A stretch of DNA of 64,000 bases, taken from contig CALRMX020000001.1 of the NCBI GenBank assembly GCA_943369355.1, positions 62,001 through 126,000 of the forward strand, given 5' to 3'. The notes beneath the pieces were generated by a model. It had not been told where the DNA came from, ran no database searches, and saw only the letters and a program-made list of their open reading frames with translations. Both the position numbers and the translations under genes were made by a program. Position 1 is the stretch's first letter. Every line of letters begins with the position of its first letter. Below, piece after piece: positions 1 to 6,608 of the stretch. The stretch comes from UBA7662 sp943369355 (lineage in GTDB: Bacteria; Bacteroidota; Bacteroidia; UBA7662).

Positions 1-960
1 CATAATTCGTGGCGATTGGTAGTAATTGATAATGCATCAACCGATGATTCTGTCGAATTTTTACGACAGAAATATGCCGATAAACTTGAAATAGTAGTTT
101 TAAAAGAGAATTATGGTTATGCTGGAGGGTATAATCAAGGATTAAAACAAATTCCAGCAAAGTTTTACGTATTGCTGAATAGCGATATTGAAGTGACGCC
201 GAATTGGCTTGACCGACCAATTGAACTTCTGAGAAGCAAGAACATAGCAGCTGTTCAACCCAAAATACTTTCTTGGAAAGAGCGAGAAAAGTTCGAGTAT
301 GCTGGTGCTGCCGGGGGGTATATTGATCGATGGGGATATCCATTTTGTGCTGGACGTCTTTTTCAGGACTTGGAAACCGATTTAGGTCAATACGACTATG
401 AGAAAGATGTTTTTTGGGTTTCGGGGGCTTGCATGTTTGTACGAGCCGATGCTTTTTGGAAGGTAGGCGGACTTGATGAGGACTATTTCGCACATATGGA
501 AGAAATAGACTTGTGCTGGAGATTACACAATGCGGGTTATCGATTAGTGCAAACCCACCTGAGCACCGTTTATCATTTAGGTGGTGGTTCTTTGGCGTAT
601 GGTAACCCACGGAAGACCTTCCTTAACTTCAGAAACAGCTTGATTACAGTTCAAAAGAATCTACCGCTGTTTTCAGCTGTGCTCGTCATTTTGGTTCGCT
701 TGATTTTGGATTTACCTGCAGCCTTGCTTTTTTTAGCCAGGGGCTCTTCAGCAGATTTTAAAGCGGTTGCTGATGCTCATTTCGCTTTTTATAAAATGCA
801 AAAAGACATTCGTTCAAAACGAAAGCTCATTGGAGCAAAAAAGGGGCGACATCACTATAAGACAATATACACGGGTAGCGTTGTTCTCGACTACTTTTTG
901 AAGGGAAAGAAAAGATTGCCTGGGTTTGTATCAACGAATCACGCGCGCGATTTGAGCTGA
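1..960 (+). CDS. Family 2 glycosyltransferase, 5' end outside window
   Basis: A GT-A fold sugar transferase acting at the cytoplasmic face of the membrane; donor and acceptor cannot be read from sequence. The frame is open from base 1 and already begins inside the first beta strand (VVIDNAST), so the true start lies before the window. The DxD-like metal site is seen as LLNSDIEV, and the family's later acidic motif as HMEEIDLCWR. A hydrophobic stretch near the C terminus (around residues 220-245) may anchor it. Its last 22 bases overlap convergently with the end of aroQ. The family call is firm; the pathway is unknown. Confidence 0.88.
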   Translation, partial: HNSWRLVVIDNASTDDSVEFLRQKYADKLEIVVLKENYGYAGGYNQGLKQIPAKFYVLLNSDIEVTPNWLDRPIELLRSKNIAAVQPKILSWKEREKFEYAGAAGGYIDRWGYPFCAGRLFQDLETDLGQYDYEKDVFWVSGACMFVRADAFWKVGGLDEDYFAHMEEIDLCWRLHNAGYRLVQTHLSTVYHLGGGSLAYGNPRKTFLNFRNSLITVQKNLPLFSAVLVILVRLILDLPAALLFLARGSSADFKAVADAHFAFYKMQKDIRSKRKLIGAKKGRHHYKTIYTGSVVLDYFLKGKKRLPGFVSTNHARDLS

Positions 961-1379
961 ATGCCTTCTAAAGCAAGTTCGTAGCTGGATAATCCAAAAC
1001 CACTAATCACACCATGAGCTACACCGCTGATCAGAGAAATATGCCTAAATTCTTCTCGAGTTGATGGATTAGAGATGTGAATTTCTATCACTGGTGTTGA
1101 AATAGCGGCAATGGCATCCCGAAGCGCTACACTTGTATGCGTATATCCCCCTGCATTAAGTAGTACATAGGCGTATGAGAATCCTACTTCATGTAATTTG
1201 TCTATTAAATCGCCTTCGTGATTTGACTGAAAATATTGGATATCGAACGTTGTATATTTCGTTTTTAGTTGTGCTAAAAATGCCTCGAAAGTAGTGTTTC
1301 CGTATACCTCAGGTTCACGAATACCTGTTAGATTCAGGTTAGGACCATTCAAAATTAGGATTCGTTGTGGTGTATGCAT
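939..1379 (-). CDS. aroQ: 3-dehydroquinate dehydratase, type II
   Basis: Cytoplasmic enzyme of the shikimate pathway that dehydrates 3-dehydroquinate to 3-dehydroshikimate. The 146-residue length is normal for the small dodecameric type II enzyme. Visible landmarks are the N-terminal LNGPNLN motif, the flexible lid loop with the catalytic Arg/Tyr (REPEVYG, Tyr26), NAGGYTHTS, and the substrate-binding segment IEIHISNPSTREEFRH. The gene is divergent from xerD with only 37 bases between starts, an arrangement I recall as common in Bacteroidota. Its 3' end overlaps the preceding glycosyltransferase gene on the other strand. Confidence 0.96.
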   Translation of the reverse strand: MHTPQRILILNGPNLNLTGIREPEVYGNTTFEAFLAQLKTKYTTFDIQYFQSNHEGDLIDKLHEVGFSYAYVLLNAGGYTHTSVALRDAIAAISTPVIEIHISNPSTREEFRHISLISGVAHGVISGFGLSSYELALEGIQLKSRA

Positions 1380-1416
1380 CTAAGTACGATCTTGTGGTAA
1401 ATCAAAAGAGTTGTAG

Positions 1417-2316
1417 GTGAACTGGGAAGCTGAAATTAAAGGATTTAAAGCCTATTTGCAATTAGAACGATCACTATCGTTGAATACAGTTGAGGCCTAT
1501 GTCAATGATGTACATAAATTAGCTCAATATGCTTCTACCTTACCCAATCAGCCTCCTTTTAAGCACTTGAAATTGCAAGATTTGCAACGATTTCTTGCAT
1601 GGATTGCCCCCTTAGGACTCACAGAAAGCTCACAGGCTAGAATTATATCAGGGATAAAAGCCTTTTATAAATATGCTGTTCTCGAGGGCATTACAGATGA
1701 AAACCCTGCCGAATTGCTTGAAATGCCTCGAATGAAGCGGAAATTGCCCGAAGTGTTGTCTTTGCCAGAAATAAATGCAATGCTTTCGGTCATTGATTTA
1801 AGTAAACCAGAAGGCCATAGAAACAAAGCCGTGTTGGAAACCCTGTATGGCTGTGGATTGCGTGTTAGTGAACTTGTAGATCTAAGAATCTCAAACTTAT
1901 TTTTTCAGTCAGGCTTCATTCGGGTTATCGGAAAAGGAAATAAAGAACGAATAGTGCCGATAGGAGAAGAAGCCCAAAAAGCCATTGATCAATATGTATC
2001 AGGTTACAGAAGAATGCTCAAGCACGTAAAGGGCCATGAGGATTTTCTTTTTTTGAGCCGAAATGGTAGACAGTTGACACGGGTAATGGTATTTTTCATC
2101 ATCAAAGAACTAGCTGCACTAGCGCAGATTACAAAAACTATCTCGCCACATACGTTTCGTCATTCATTTGCAACACATTTAGTTGAAGCAGGAGCAGACC
2201 TACGCGCGGTTCAAGATATGCTGGGGCATGAAAGTATCACTACAACCGAAATTTACACACATATTAGTCGTGATTATTTGCGCGAAGTGGTTATGAAATA
2301 TCATCCAAGGGCATGA
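1417..2316 (+). CDS. xerD: Tyrosine recombinase XerD
   Basis: Chromosome-dimer resolution recombinase acting at dif. The 299-residue protein has the N-terminal SAM-like core-binding domain (about 1-90) and the C-terminal catalytic domain. All catalytic residues can be placed: Arg149 (CGLRVSEL), Lys173 (GKGNKER), His245 and Arg248 (HTFRHSFATHL), His271 (GHES) and nucleophile Tyr280. The start is GTG at 1417; an in-frame TAG directly precedes it, so no earlier start is possible. The neighbour aroQ and the lack of flanking att-like repeats argue for the housekeeping recombinase rather than an element integrase. The stop overlaps the next gene by 4 bases. Confidence 0.93.
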   Translation: MNWEAEIKGFKAYLQLERSLSLNTVEAYVNDVHKLAQYASTLPNQPPFKHLKLQDLQRFLAWIAPLGLTESSQARIISGIKAFYKYAVLEGITDENPAELLEMPRMKRKLPEVLSLPEINAMLSVIDLSKPEGHRNKAVLETLYGCGLRVSELVDLRISNLFFQSGFIRVIGKGNKERIVPIGEEAQKAIDQYVSGYRRMLKHVKGHEDFLFLSRNGRQLTRVMVFFIIKELAALAQITKTISPHTFRHSFATHLVEAGADLRAVQDMLGHESITTTEIYTHISRDYLREVVMKYHPRA

Positions 2317-3125
2317 AAACAAGTGTTTTACAAAGACGATCTCATTGTGCCGTAGTAACGGGAGCAAGCTCCGGTTTGGGATATGCCTTTGCGTTTCAAC
2401 TTGCTCAAATTAAAAAACCTTTGATTTTGGTGGCCTTGAAAGGAGAGTCGCTGCAAGAAAAGGCGAGTCTACTCAAAACGAAATTTGGAGTAGACATATG
2501 CACCATAGAAGGTGATTTAACCGACCCTTTTGTTAAATCGGAGTTGCAAGCATTGGTTGCAGTAAAACCAACCGACTTGCTCATACTTAATGCAGGAATA
2601 GGAGGAAGCAAGCCGATTGAAGATGCAACAGAACACTGGTTAGGAAAGATCATTGATTTGAATGTAAAGGCAAATGCTCTCATCACATTTGCGCTATTGG
2701 AAAATCTCAAAAAAGCACCCGATGCTGTTATCTTGACTGTTTCAAGCATGGCGGCTTTAACGCCTATGCCGTTTAAAGCTGTTTATCCTGCATCTAAAGC
2801 TTTCCAATCATCGTGGGCGATGGGATTGGATGCCGAACTTTCCGACCATACACGAGTTCGCTCATTAGTCTTGTATCCGGGCGGCATGTTAACAAACGAC
2901 GACGTGCAAGAACGGTTAAAACGACAAAGTTGGTTGGGAAGAAAAACGATTTTACCGGTAGAACTGGTCGCTAAAATAGCACTCAAAGGAGTTGAAGAGG
3001 GTAGAGGTAGGATAATTCCCGGTTGGGCGAATCAGCTTAACTACGTATTGTTCAAATTTATTCCGTGGAAATTTCGATCTAAAGCACTGGTTCGCTTCAT
3101 GAAGACCGAATTAGACATGCACTAA
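2313..3125 (+). CDS. Short-chain dehydrogenase/reductase
   Basis: NAD(P)-dependent oxidoreductase of the classical SDR fold, 270 residues. The cofactor glycine motif TGASSGLG is at 16-23, NAG at about 93-95, a catalytic Ser in the VSS segment near 144, and the Tyr158-x-x-x-Lys162 pair lies in YPASK. A C-terminal extension after about residue 220 is rich in aromatic and basic residues and could touch the membrane, as in fatty-acyl or ketosphinganine-type reductases. The ATG overlaps the xerD stop (ATGA), so the two are probably co-transcribed. The substrate is unknown. Confidence 0.9.
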   Translation: MKTSVLQRRSHCAVVTGASSGLGYAFAFQLAQIKKPLILVALKGESLQEKASLLKTKFGVDICTIEGDLTDPFVKSELQALVAVKPTDLLILNAGIGGSKPIEDATEHWLGKIIDLNVKANALITFALLENLKKAPDAVILTVSSMAALTPMPFKAVYPASKAFQSSWAMGLDAELSDHTRVRSLVLYPGGMLTNDDVQERLKRQSWLGRKTILPVELVAKIALKGVEEGRGRIIPGWANQLNYVLFKFIPWKFRSKALVRFMKTELDMH

Positions 3126-3415
3126 TGCATGAGAATTTCGCAATCAGATATCGCTACCAGGCCACCAATGCGTACAAGTAGTTCACGCAAAGGCTCTTGC
3201 ATTTTAAGCCAGATTTCGTTGTCGCAATAAATAAGCACTAGGCTGTTTTTGAATGCTTCTGTTAGGCCATCCGCATCGCGATAACCGCGTTCACCATTTC
3301 CTTTTAGATCAGGTATGATGGTGTAGCCTGTAATGCCTGCAGCTTCAGCAATGGCAATTGCTCGGTGTAAATCGTAATTGCCAACTATAATTTCAACTCT
3401 TTTTAGTTTTTCCAT
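3122..3415 (-). CDS. sbtB: PII-like protein, SbtB type
   Basis: Small PII-superfamily protein (97 residues from the ATG at 3415) expected to form a trimer that binds adenylyl nucleotides and controls the adjacent SbtA transporter. The ferredoxin-like start KRVEIIVGNYDLHRAI, the T-loop region around GYTIIPDLKGNGERG and a second beta-alpha-beta unit are visible. The C terminus stops after SDCEILMH, without the Cys-containing R-loop described in cyanobacterial SbtB, so redox control by that loop is not expected. An ATG at 3442 is also open, but it would overlap the sbtA coding end; 3415 sits 10 bases after the sbtA stop. Confidence 0.8.
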   Translation of the reverse strand: MEKLKRVEIIVGNYDLHRAIAIAEAAGITGYTIIPDLKGNGERGYRDADGLTEAFKNSLVLIYCDNEIWLKMQEPLRELLVRIGGLVAISDCEILMH

Positions 3416-3425
3416 AATCAACTGC

Positions 3426-4388
3426 TTAAAACCATTGAACAAACTGATAGTAAAGGGGTAATCCTATCAGAATATTGAAGGGAAAGGTTATTGCCAAGGC
3501 CATGGGCACATATAAGCCGGGGTTCGCCTCAGGAACCGACATTCGCATGGCAGCAGGTACGGCTATGTACGATGCCGAAGCAGCCAACACACAGAGTAAA
3601 AACGCATTTCCATCCTCTACCTGCAATAATCCAGCAGCTATTGCCGCTATAAATGCGTTGATTAAAGGAATTAAAATCCCGAACAACACTGGGAACCAAC
3701 CTCTTTTCCCTAAGGTCGACAAGCGTTTGCCAGCAATTAAACCCATATCTAACAGAAAGAAAGATAAGAAGCCCTTGAAAATATCTTCGGTAAACGGTTT
3801 CAAGCCTTCTATTCCCTTGTCGGGGCTCAAAATGCCAATAATTAAACTTCCAAGAATCAAAATAACGGAGCCATTGCTCAACGCTTCGTGCCAAATAGTT
3901 CGCATGCTCTGCGAGCCAGTTTTATCCTTTAGGTGTAGACCTATTAACAATACCCCGATGATGATAGCAGGCGACTCCATGAGCGCTAGCATGGCAATCA
4001 TATAGCCATCGTAATGTACGCCTAATTCAGAAGCGTAATTGGTAGCGGTGATAAAGGTTACTGCACTCACTGAACCATAAGTTGCAGCCACAGCGCCGGC
4101 GTCGTGAATAGAATATTTTTGTTTGAGTATAAAAAAGGTGTAGGCTGGTACTAATAAGGCCATTCCAATAGCGATAATCAAGCTATACCAAAGCTGATTT
4201 CCAGCCCCACTATGCCCTAACTCGGCTCCTCCTTTTAAACCAATAGCAAAAAGCAAGTAGAGCGATAAAAATTTACTGATTGGTTGTGGAATGTCGAGAT
4301 CAGAACGAATTGCGACTGCCAACAGACCCAAAAAGAAAAAGAGAACAGGAGGGTTTAAAAGGTTCTGCAAGAGCAACTCAACTGACAT
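3426..4388 (-). CDS. sbtA: Sodium-dependent bicarbonate transporter family permease SbtA
   Basis: Inner-membrane permease of the SbtA (DUF897) family, which imports bicarbonate with sodium in cyanobacteria. The 320-residue protein has about ten hydrophobic segments in two inverted halves. Family features are the N-terminal NLLNPPVLFFFLG, the GLKGGAEL segment, the TATNYASELG region, and the C-terminal half with ILAASASYIAVPAAMR. sbtB follows directly on the same strand, the expected partner. A TATGTTTG box at 4436-4429 upstream fits a Bacteroidota promoter. Bicarbonate as substrate is inferred from the family, not from this sequence. Confidence 0.88.
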   Translation of the reverse strand: MSVELLLQNLLNPPVLFFFLGLLAVAIRSDLDIPQPISKFLSLYLLFAIGLKGGAELGHSGAGNQLWYSLIIAIGMALLVPAYTFFILKQKYSIHDAGAVAATYGSVSAVTFITATNYASELGVHYDGYMIAMLALMESPAIIIGVLLIGLHLKDKTGSQSMRTIWHEALSNGSVILILGSLIIGILSPDKGIEGLKPFTEDIFKGFLSFFLLDMGLIAGKRLSTLGKRGWFPVLFGILIPLINAFIAAIAAGLLQVEDGNAFLLCVLAASASYIAVPAAMRMSVPEANPGLYVPMALAITFPFNILIGLPLYYQFVQWF

Positions 4389-4428
4389 ATTCGCAAGTAA
4401 TCAAGCTTAATTATGAAAGGACAAAAAA

Positions 4429-4436
4429 CAAACATA
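4429..4436 (-). promoter_or_regulatory. Candidate -7 box for sbtA-sbtB
   Basis: The minus strand reads TATGTTTG here, an exact match to the Bacteroidota -7 consensus TAnnTTTG. It lies about 41 bases before the sbtA ATG, which would give a short 5' leader. No clear -33 element is seen at the expected distance. Confidence 0.5.
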
Positions 4437-4448
4437 ACTACTTTGAAA

Positions 4449-4474
4449 CAAAAAATCCTGCCGAAGCAGGATTT
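4449..4474 (-). terminator. Intrinsic terminator after the aldolase gene
   Basis: A 9-bp perfect stem (AAATCCTGC / GCAGGATTT) closed by a TTCG tetraloop on the minus strand, followed by a T run, lies 12 bases after the stop of the transaldolase-like gene. Confidence 0.85.
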
Positions 4475-4485
4475 GAATTTGATAA

Positions 4486-5145
4486 TCAAGCTTTATTCGC
4501 TTTGGCATGATCAGCCAAAAACTGAGCAAGACCTTTATCGGTGAGCGGATGGTTAAGTAATCCTGTAATCGCACTTAAGGGGCAGGTTACTACATCGGCA
4601 CCCACTTCGGCACACTTCACGATATGTAGGCTATTTCTAACTGAAGCAGCGAGTACTTGTGTGTCGAAACCATTGATGCTGTATATTCTAACGATTTGTT
4701 CGATGAGTTGAATGCCATCAAATGAAATATCATCTAAACGGCCCATAAATGGAGAAACGTAGGTGGCACCAGCCTTAGCGGCGAGAATTGCTTGTCCTGC
4801 GCTGAAAACCAAGGTACAGTTGGTTTTAATGCCTTTACTGCTAAAGTACTTAATGGCTTTCACGCCATCTGCAATCATGGGTACTTTAACGACGATTTTC
4901 TCGTCTAAAGCCGCAAGTTTTTCACCTTCGGCAATCATACCTTCAAAGTCAGTACTTATTACTTCAGCACTTACATCTCCATCAACGATTTGACAAATAT
5001 CCTTATAGTGTTGAAGCACTTTGGCTTCACCAGCAATACCTTCCTTGGCCATCAGTGAAGGGTTGGTAGTTACACCATCTAATACGCCCAAGGAGTGGGC
5101 TTCTTTAATTTGATTGAGGTTTGCGGTGTCGATGAAAAATTTCAT
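4486..5145 (-). CDS. fsa: Fructose-6-phosphate aldolase / transaldolase-like protein (TalC family)
   Basis: Class I Schiff-base aldolase of the small transaldolase family, acting in the cytoplasm on fructose 6-phosphate or sedoheptulose 7-phosphate. The length of 219 residues fits the FSA/TalC branch (about 220) rather than the longer classical TalA/B. FIDTAN opens the barrel, TTNPSL is the second-strand signature, and the Schiff-base lysine is Lys87 in VVKVPM. Whether it is a true transaldolase or an FSA is not decided by sequence alone. It follows the four-helix-bundle gene by 9 bases and ends in a strong terminator. Confidence 0.92.
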   Translation of the reverse strand: MKFFIDTANLNQIKEAHSLGVLDGVTTNPSLMAKEGIAGEAKVLQHYKDICQIVDGDVSAEVISTDFEGMIAEGEKLAALDEKIVVKVPMIADGVKAIKYFSSKGIKTNCTLVFSAGQAILAAKAGATYVSPFMGRLDDISFDGIQLIEQIVRIYSINGFDTQVLAASVRNSLHIVKCAEVGADVVTCPLSAITGLLNHPLTDKGLAQFLADHAKANKA

Positions 5146-5154
5146 AAGTGTGAT

Positions 5155-5610
5155 TTATTCTTGTTCAAATTCACTGGTACTGAAACGCAAAGGCGCTGAA
5201 TGTTCATTATAATCTGAACTTTCGTTTTGTTCGTAACCTTCTGCCCGTGCATTTCGCGCACGACGAATATAGGCAATGTATGCGTTTAACAGGCGAACAC
5301 ATTCGGCCCATTGCTCACGAAAATCTTTCATTACTCGGTCATTTACATAACCTTCGTCATGTGCAATCAACATGTGATCGAGTGTTTCAAAAAGTGACCC
5401 ACGAGCCTGCTTACATGCATTAATGTTTTCTTGGTACTGTAATTTGCCGTACCCTTCGGCAATGTGATTGCCTACTTGGCGCGATGTGCGCTTAAGCTGA
5501 CTAATCAATTCAAATCTTTCGTGCGTCGGAAATTCTTTAACGATAACACTTATCCGGTTCCTGAGCTCTTTCGCCGATTTCCAAGCATCTACATCTTCGA
5601 ATGTGCGCAT
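5155..5610 (-). CDS. Four-helix-bundle protein (23S rRNA intervening-sequence family)
   Basis: 151-residue helical protein of the family first found encoded in insertions of some 23S rRNA genes (TIGR02436-like). The family pattern is visible: FEDVDAWKSAKELRN at the start, then ELISQLKRTSRQVGNHIAEGYG, then an RGSLFETLDHMLIAHDEGY helix. Its biochemical role is not established; a pentameric RNA-binding bundle has been proposed for relatives. Here it is a stand-alone gene just downstream of the SRP RNA on the same strand, followed 9 bases later by the aldolase gene. The C-terminal tail (about 25 residues) is acidic and looks disordered. Confidence 0.85.
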   Translation of the reverse strand: MRTFEDVDAWKSAKELRNRISVIVKEFPTHERFELISQLKRTSRQVGNHIAEGYGKLQYQENINACKQARGSLFETLDHMLIAHDEGYVNDRVMKDFREQWAECVRLLNAYIAYIRRARNARAEGYEQNESSDYNEHSAPLRFSTSEFEQE

Positions 5611-5647
5611 ATAAAAACGTAGCTGAGACAGTATTTAATAAAAAAAT

Positions 5648-5744
5648 GGGGTAAGCTACTTGCATCGCACCGCTCAACCGCCTACCCTTGCTGTATTCCT
5701 ACCCTGGGGGATTCAGCAGGAGCTGGTCGTACAAGACTTACCCC
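5648..5744 (-). ncRNA. ffs: Signal recognition particle RNA, small bacterial type
   Basis: The RNA of the signal recognition particle, which binds Ffh and targets ribosomes to the membrane. On the minus strand the 97-nt segment begins GGGGTAAG and ends CTTACCCC, which pair as the terminal helix. The apical domain reads CCCCCAGG-GTA-GGAA-TAC-AGCA-AGGG: the GGAA tetraloop (5699-5696) and the AGG/AGCA internal loop are the conserved Ffh-binding element. A run of six T follows the closing helix and serves as terminator. A TACCTTTG box lies 5 bases upstream. Exact ends are estimated from the helix. Confidence 0.9.
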
Positions 5745-5748
5745 AGCG

Positions 5749-5756
5749 CAAAGGTA
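5749..5756 (-). promoter_or_regulatory. -7 promoter box of the SRP RNA gene
   Basis: TACCTTTG on the minus strand matches the Bacteroidota -7 consensus TAnnTTTG exactly. It ends 5 bases before the predicted RNA 5' end, the expected spacing for a transcription start. A -33 element is not obvious. Confidence 0.65.
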
Positions 5757-5834
5757 AGGATTCTGACCTTTTTTTATACGGTTACGCATGAAATACGTTG
5801 TTTTTCACCGTCGGTTTGAAATTTCTAGTAAAAA

Positions 5835-5867
5835 TGTAAACTTTGCTTTACAATATGTAAAGTAAAC
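5835..5867. promoter_or_regulatory. TGTAAA repeat cluster, candidate operator
   Basis: Three TGTAAA/TTTACA half-sites alternate here. CTTTACA-ATA-TGTAAAG (5846-5862) is a perfect 7-bp-arm palindrome, and the left half-site also pairs with an upstream TGTAAA (5835-5840). The cluster lies 29 bases before the ATG of the membrane protein/XRE pair and is a natural candidate for autoregulation by the XRE protein; that link is inferred. Confidence 0.5.
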
Positions 5868-5895
5868 TTAACGTTTTGTGCTAAACCTTTCGATT

Positions 5896-6357
5896 ATGAA
5901 AACATATCTCATCAAAAACAGTTGGCGGCCACTAGGCTGGTTTTTAGTCCTTCCTTCTTTGGCATTGGGAATTGCCGTGATGTATTTCGATTATGAAATA
6001 TCCGCCTTGAAGTTCGAGGATTCTTTGCTCAGCACTTTTTACGAGGGTGATTTTTTATCTGGCAACATGAACATGACCGACGAATTGGCTGCTCTAGGAA
6101 CTATAGTAGGGCTTTTTTTGCTCGTATTTAGTGCTGAAAAGTTGGAAGATGAGGGTATAACCCAACTTCGTTGGAGGGCGTTGTCTTGGGCGGTATGGCT
6201 GCATTATATGATTTTAATAGTGGCGATACTATTCGTTCATGGAACCGACTTTTTTTCAGTATTAGTGTATAATATGTTTACACTTCTCTTGTTGTTTGGC
6301 CTCCGGTTTCGTTGGTTAATGTGGATAGAAACTAAAAGGGGAATAGAACATGATTAA
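5896..6357 (+). CDS. Four-segment integral membrane protein paired with an XRE regulator
   Basis: I do not recognise a named family. From the ATG at 5896 the 153-residue protein has a short basic N terminus (MKTYLIKNSWRPLG) and four hydrophobic segments near residues 14-32, 63-82, 96-115 and 118-137. There is no signal peptide cleavage site. An in-frame GTG at 5878 is possible, but it adds only six residues and lies close to the operator-like repeats. The last 8 bases overlap the next gene, an XRE regulator; small membrane proteins overlapping such regulators are common, and the membrane protein may sequester or signal to the regulator. Function is unknown. Confidence 0.72.
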   Translation: MKTYLIKNSWRPLGWFLVLPSLALGIAVMYFDYEISALKFEDSLLSTFYEGDFLSGNMNMTDELAALGTIVGLFLLVFSAEKLEDEGITQLRWRALSWAVWLHYMILIVAILFVHGTDFFSVLVYNMFTLLLLFGLRFRWLMWIETKRGIEHD

Positions 6358-6550
6358 TCATGTAAAAAAGTATCGCATGCTTCGAAGTATGACGCAAACG
6401 GAATTGGCTGAACAACTACAGGTTTCTCGGCAAACGATACATTCAATTGAAACCATGCGTTACGTACCATCAACTATTTTAGCACTCAAACTAGCTCAAT
6501 TGTTCGCATGCCAAGTCGAAGATTTGTTCGTGCTCGACGAATTAGATTGA
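6350..6550 (+). CDS. Small XRE-family helix-turn-helix regulator
   Basis: 66-residue Cro/C1-type DNA-binding protein made of a single HTH domain. The core is MTQTELAEQLQVSRQTIHSIE, followed by ILALKLAQLFACQVEDLFVLDE, which is the compact YozG-like subgroup. No other domain is present, so it probably dimerises and represses. It is translationally coupled to the preceding membrane-protein gene (8-base overlap), and the TGTAAA palindromes before that gene are the likely operator. Target beyond its own operon is unknown. Confidence 0.88.
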   Translation: MINHVKKYRMLRSMTQTELAEQLQVSRQTIHSIETMRYVPSTILALKLAQLFACQVEDLFVLDELD

Positions 6551-6583
6551 TAATTAAGCCTGCGTTATGCCAAATCCAGCCCT

Positions 6584-6591
6584 TATTTTTG
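6584..6591 (+). promoter_or_regulatory. Candidate -7 box for the acyl-CoA carboxylase gene
   Basis: TATTTTTG matches TAnnTTTG and ends 17 bases before the ATG at 6609, giving a leader of about ten bases. It lies in the short gap after the XRE gene, suggesting separate transcription of the carboxylase. Confidence 0.45.
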
Positions 6592-6608
6592 ACGTTCAAA
6601 TCTGAAAC

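Noticed and set aside
1417..2316. Integrase of a mobile element
   Set aside because: The protein is XerD-like in length and motifs, sits beside aroQ, and no att-like direct repeats or cargo genes flank it.
3475..4005. 176-codon open frame antisense to sbtA
   Set aside because: Its translation is of low complexity and mirrors the hydrophobic codon pattern of sbtA; no family features and no start context.
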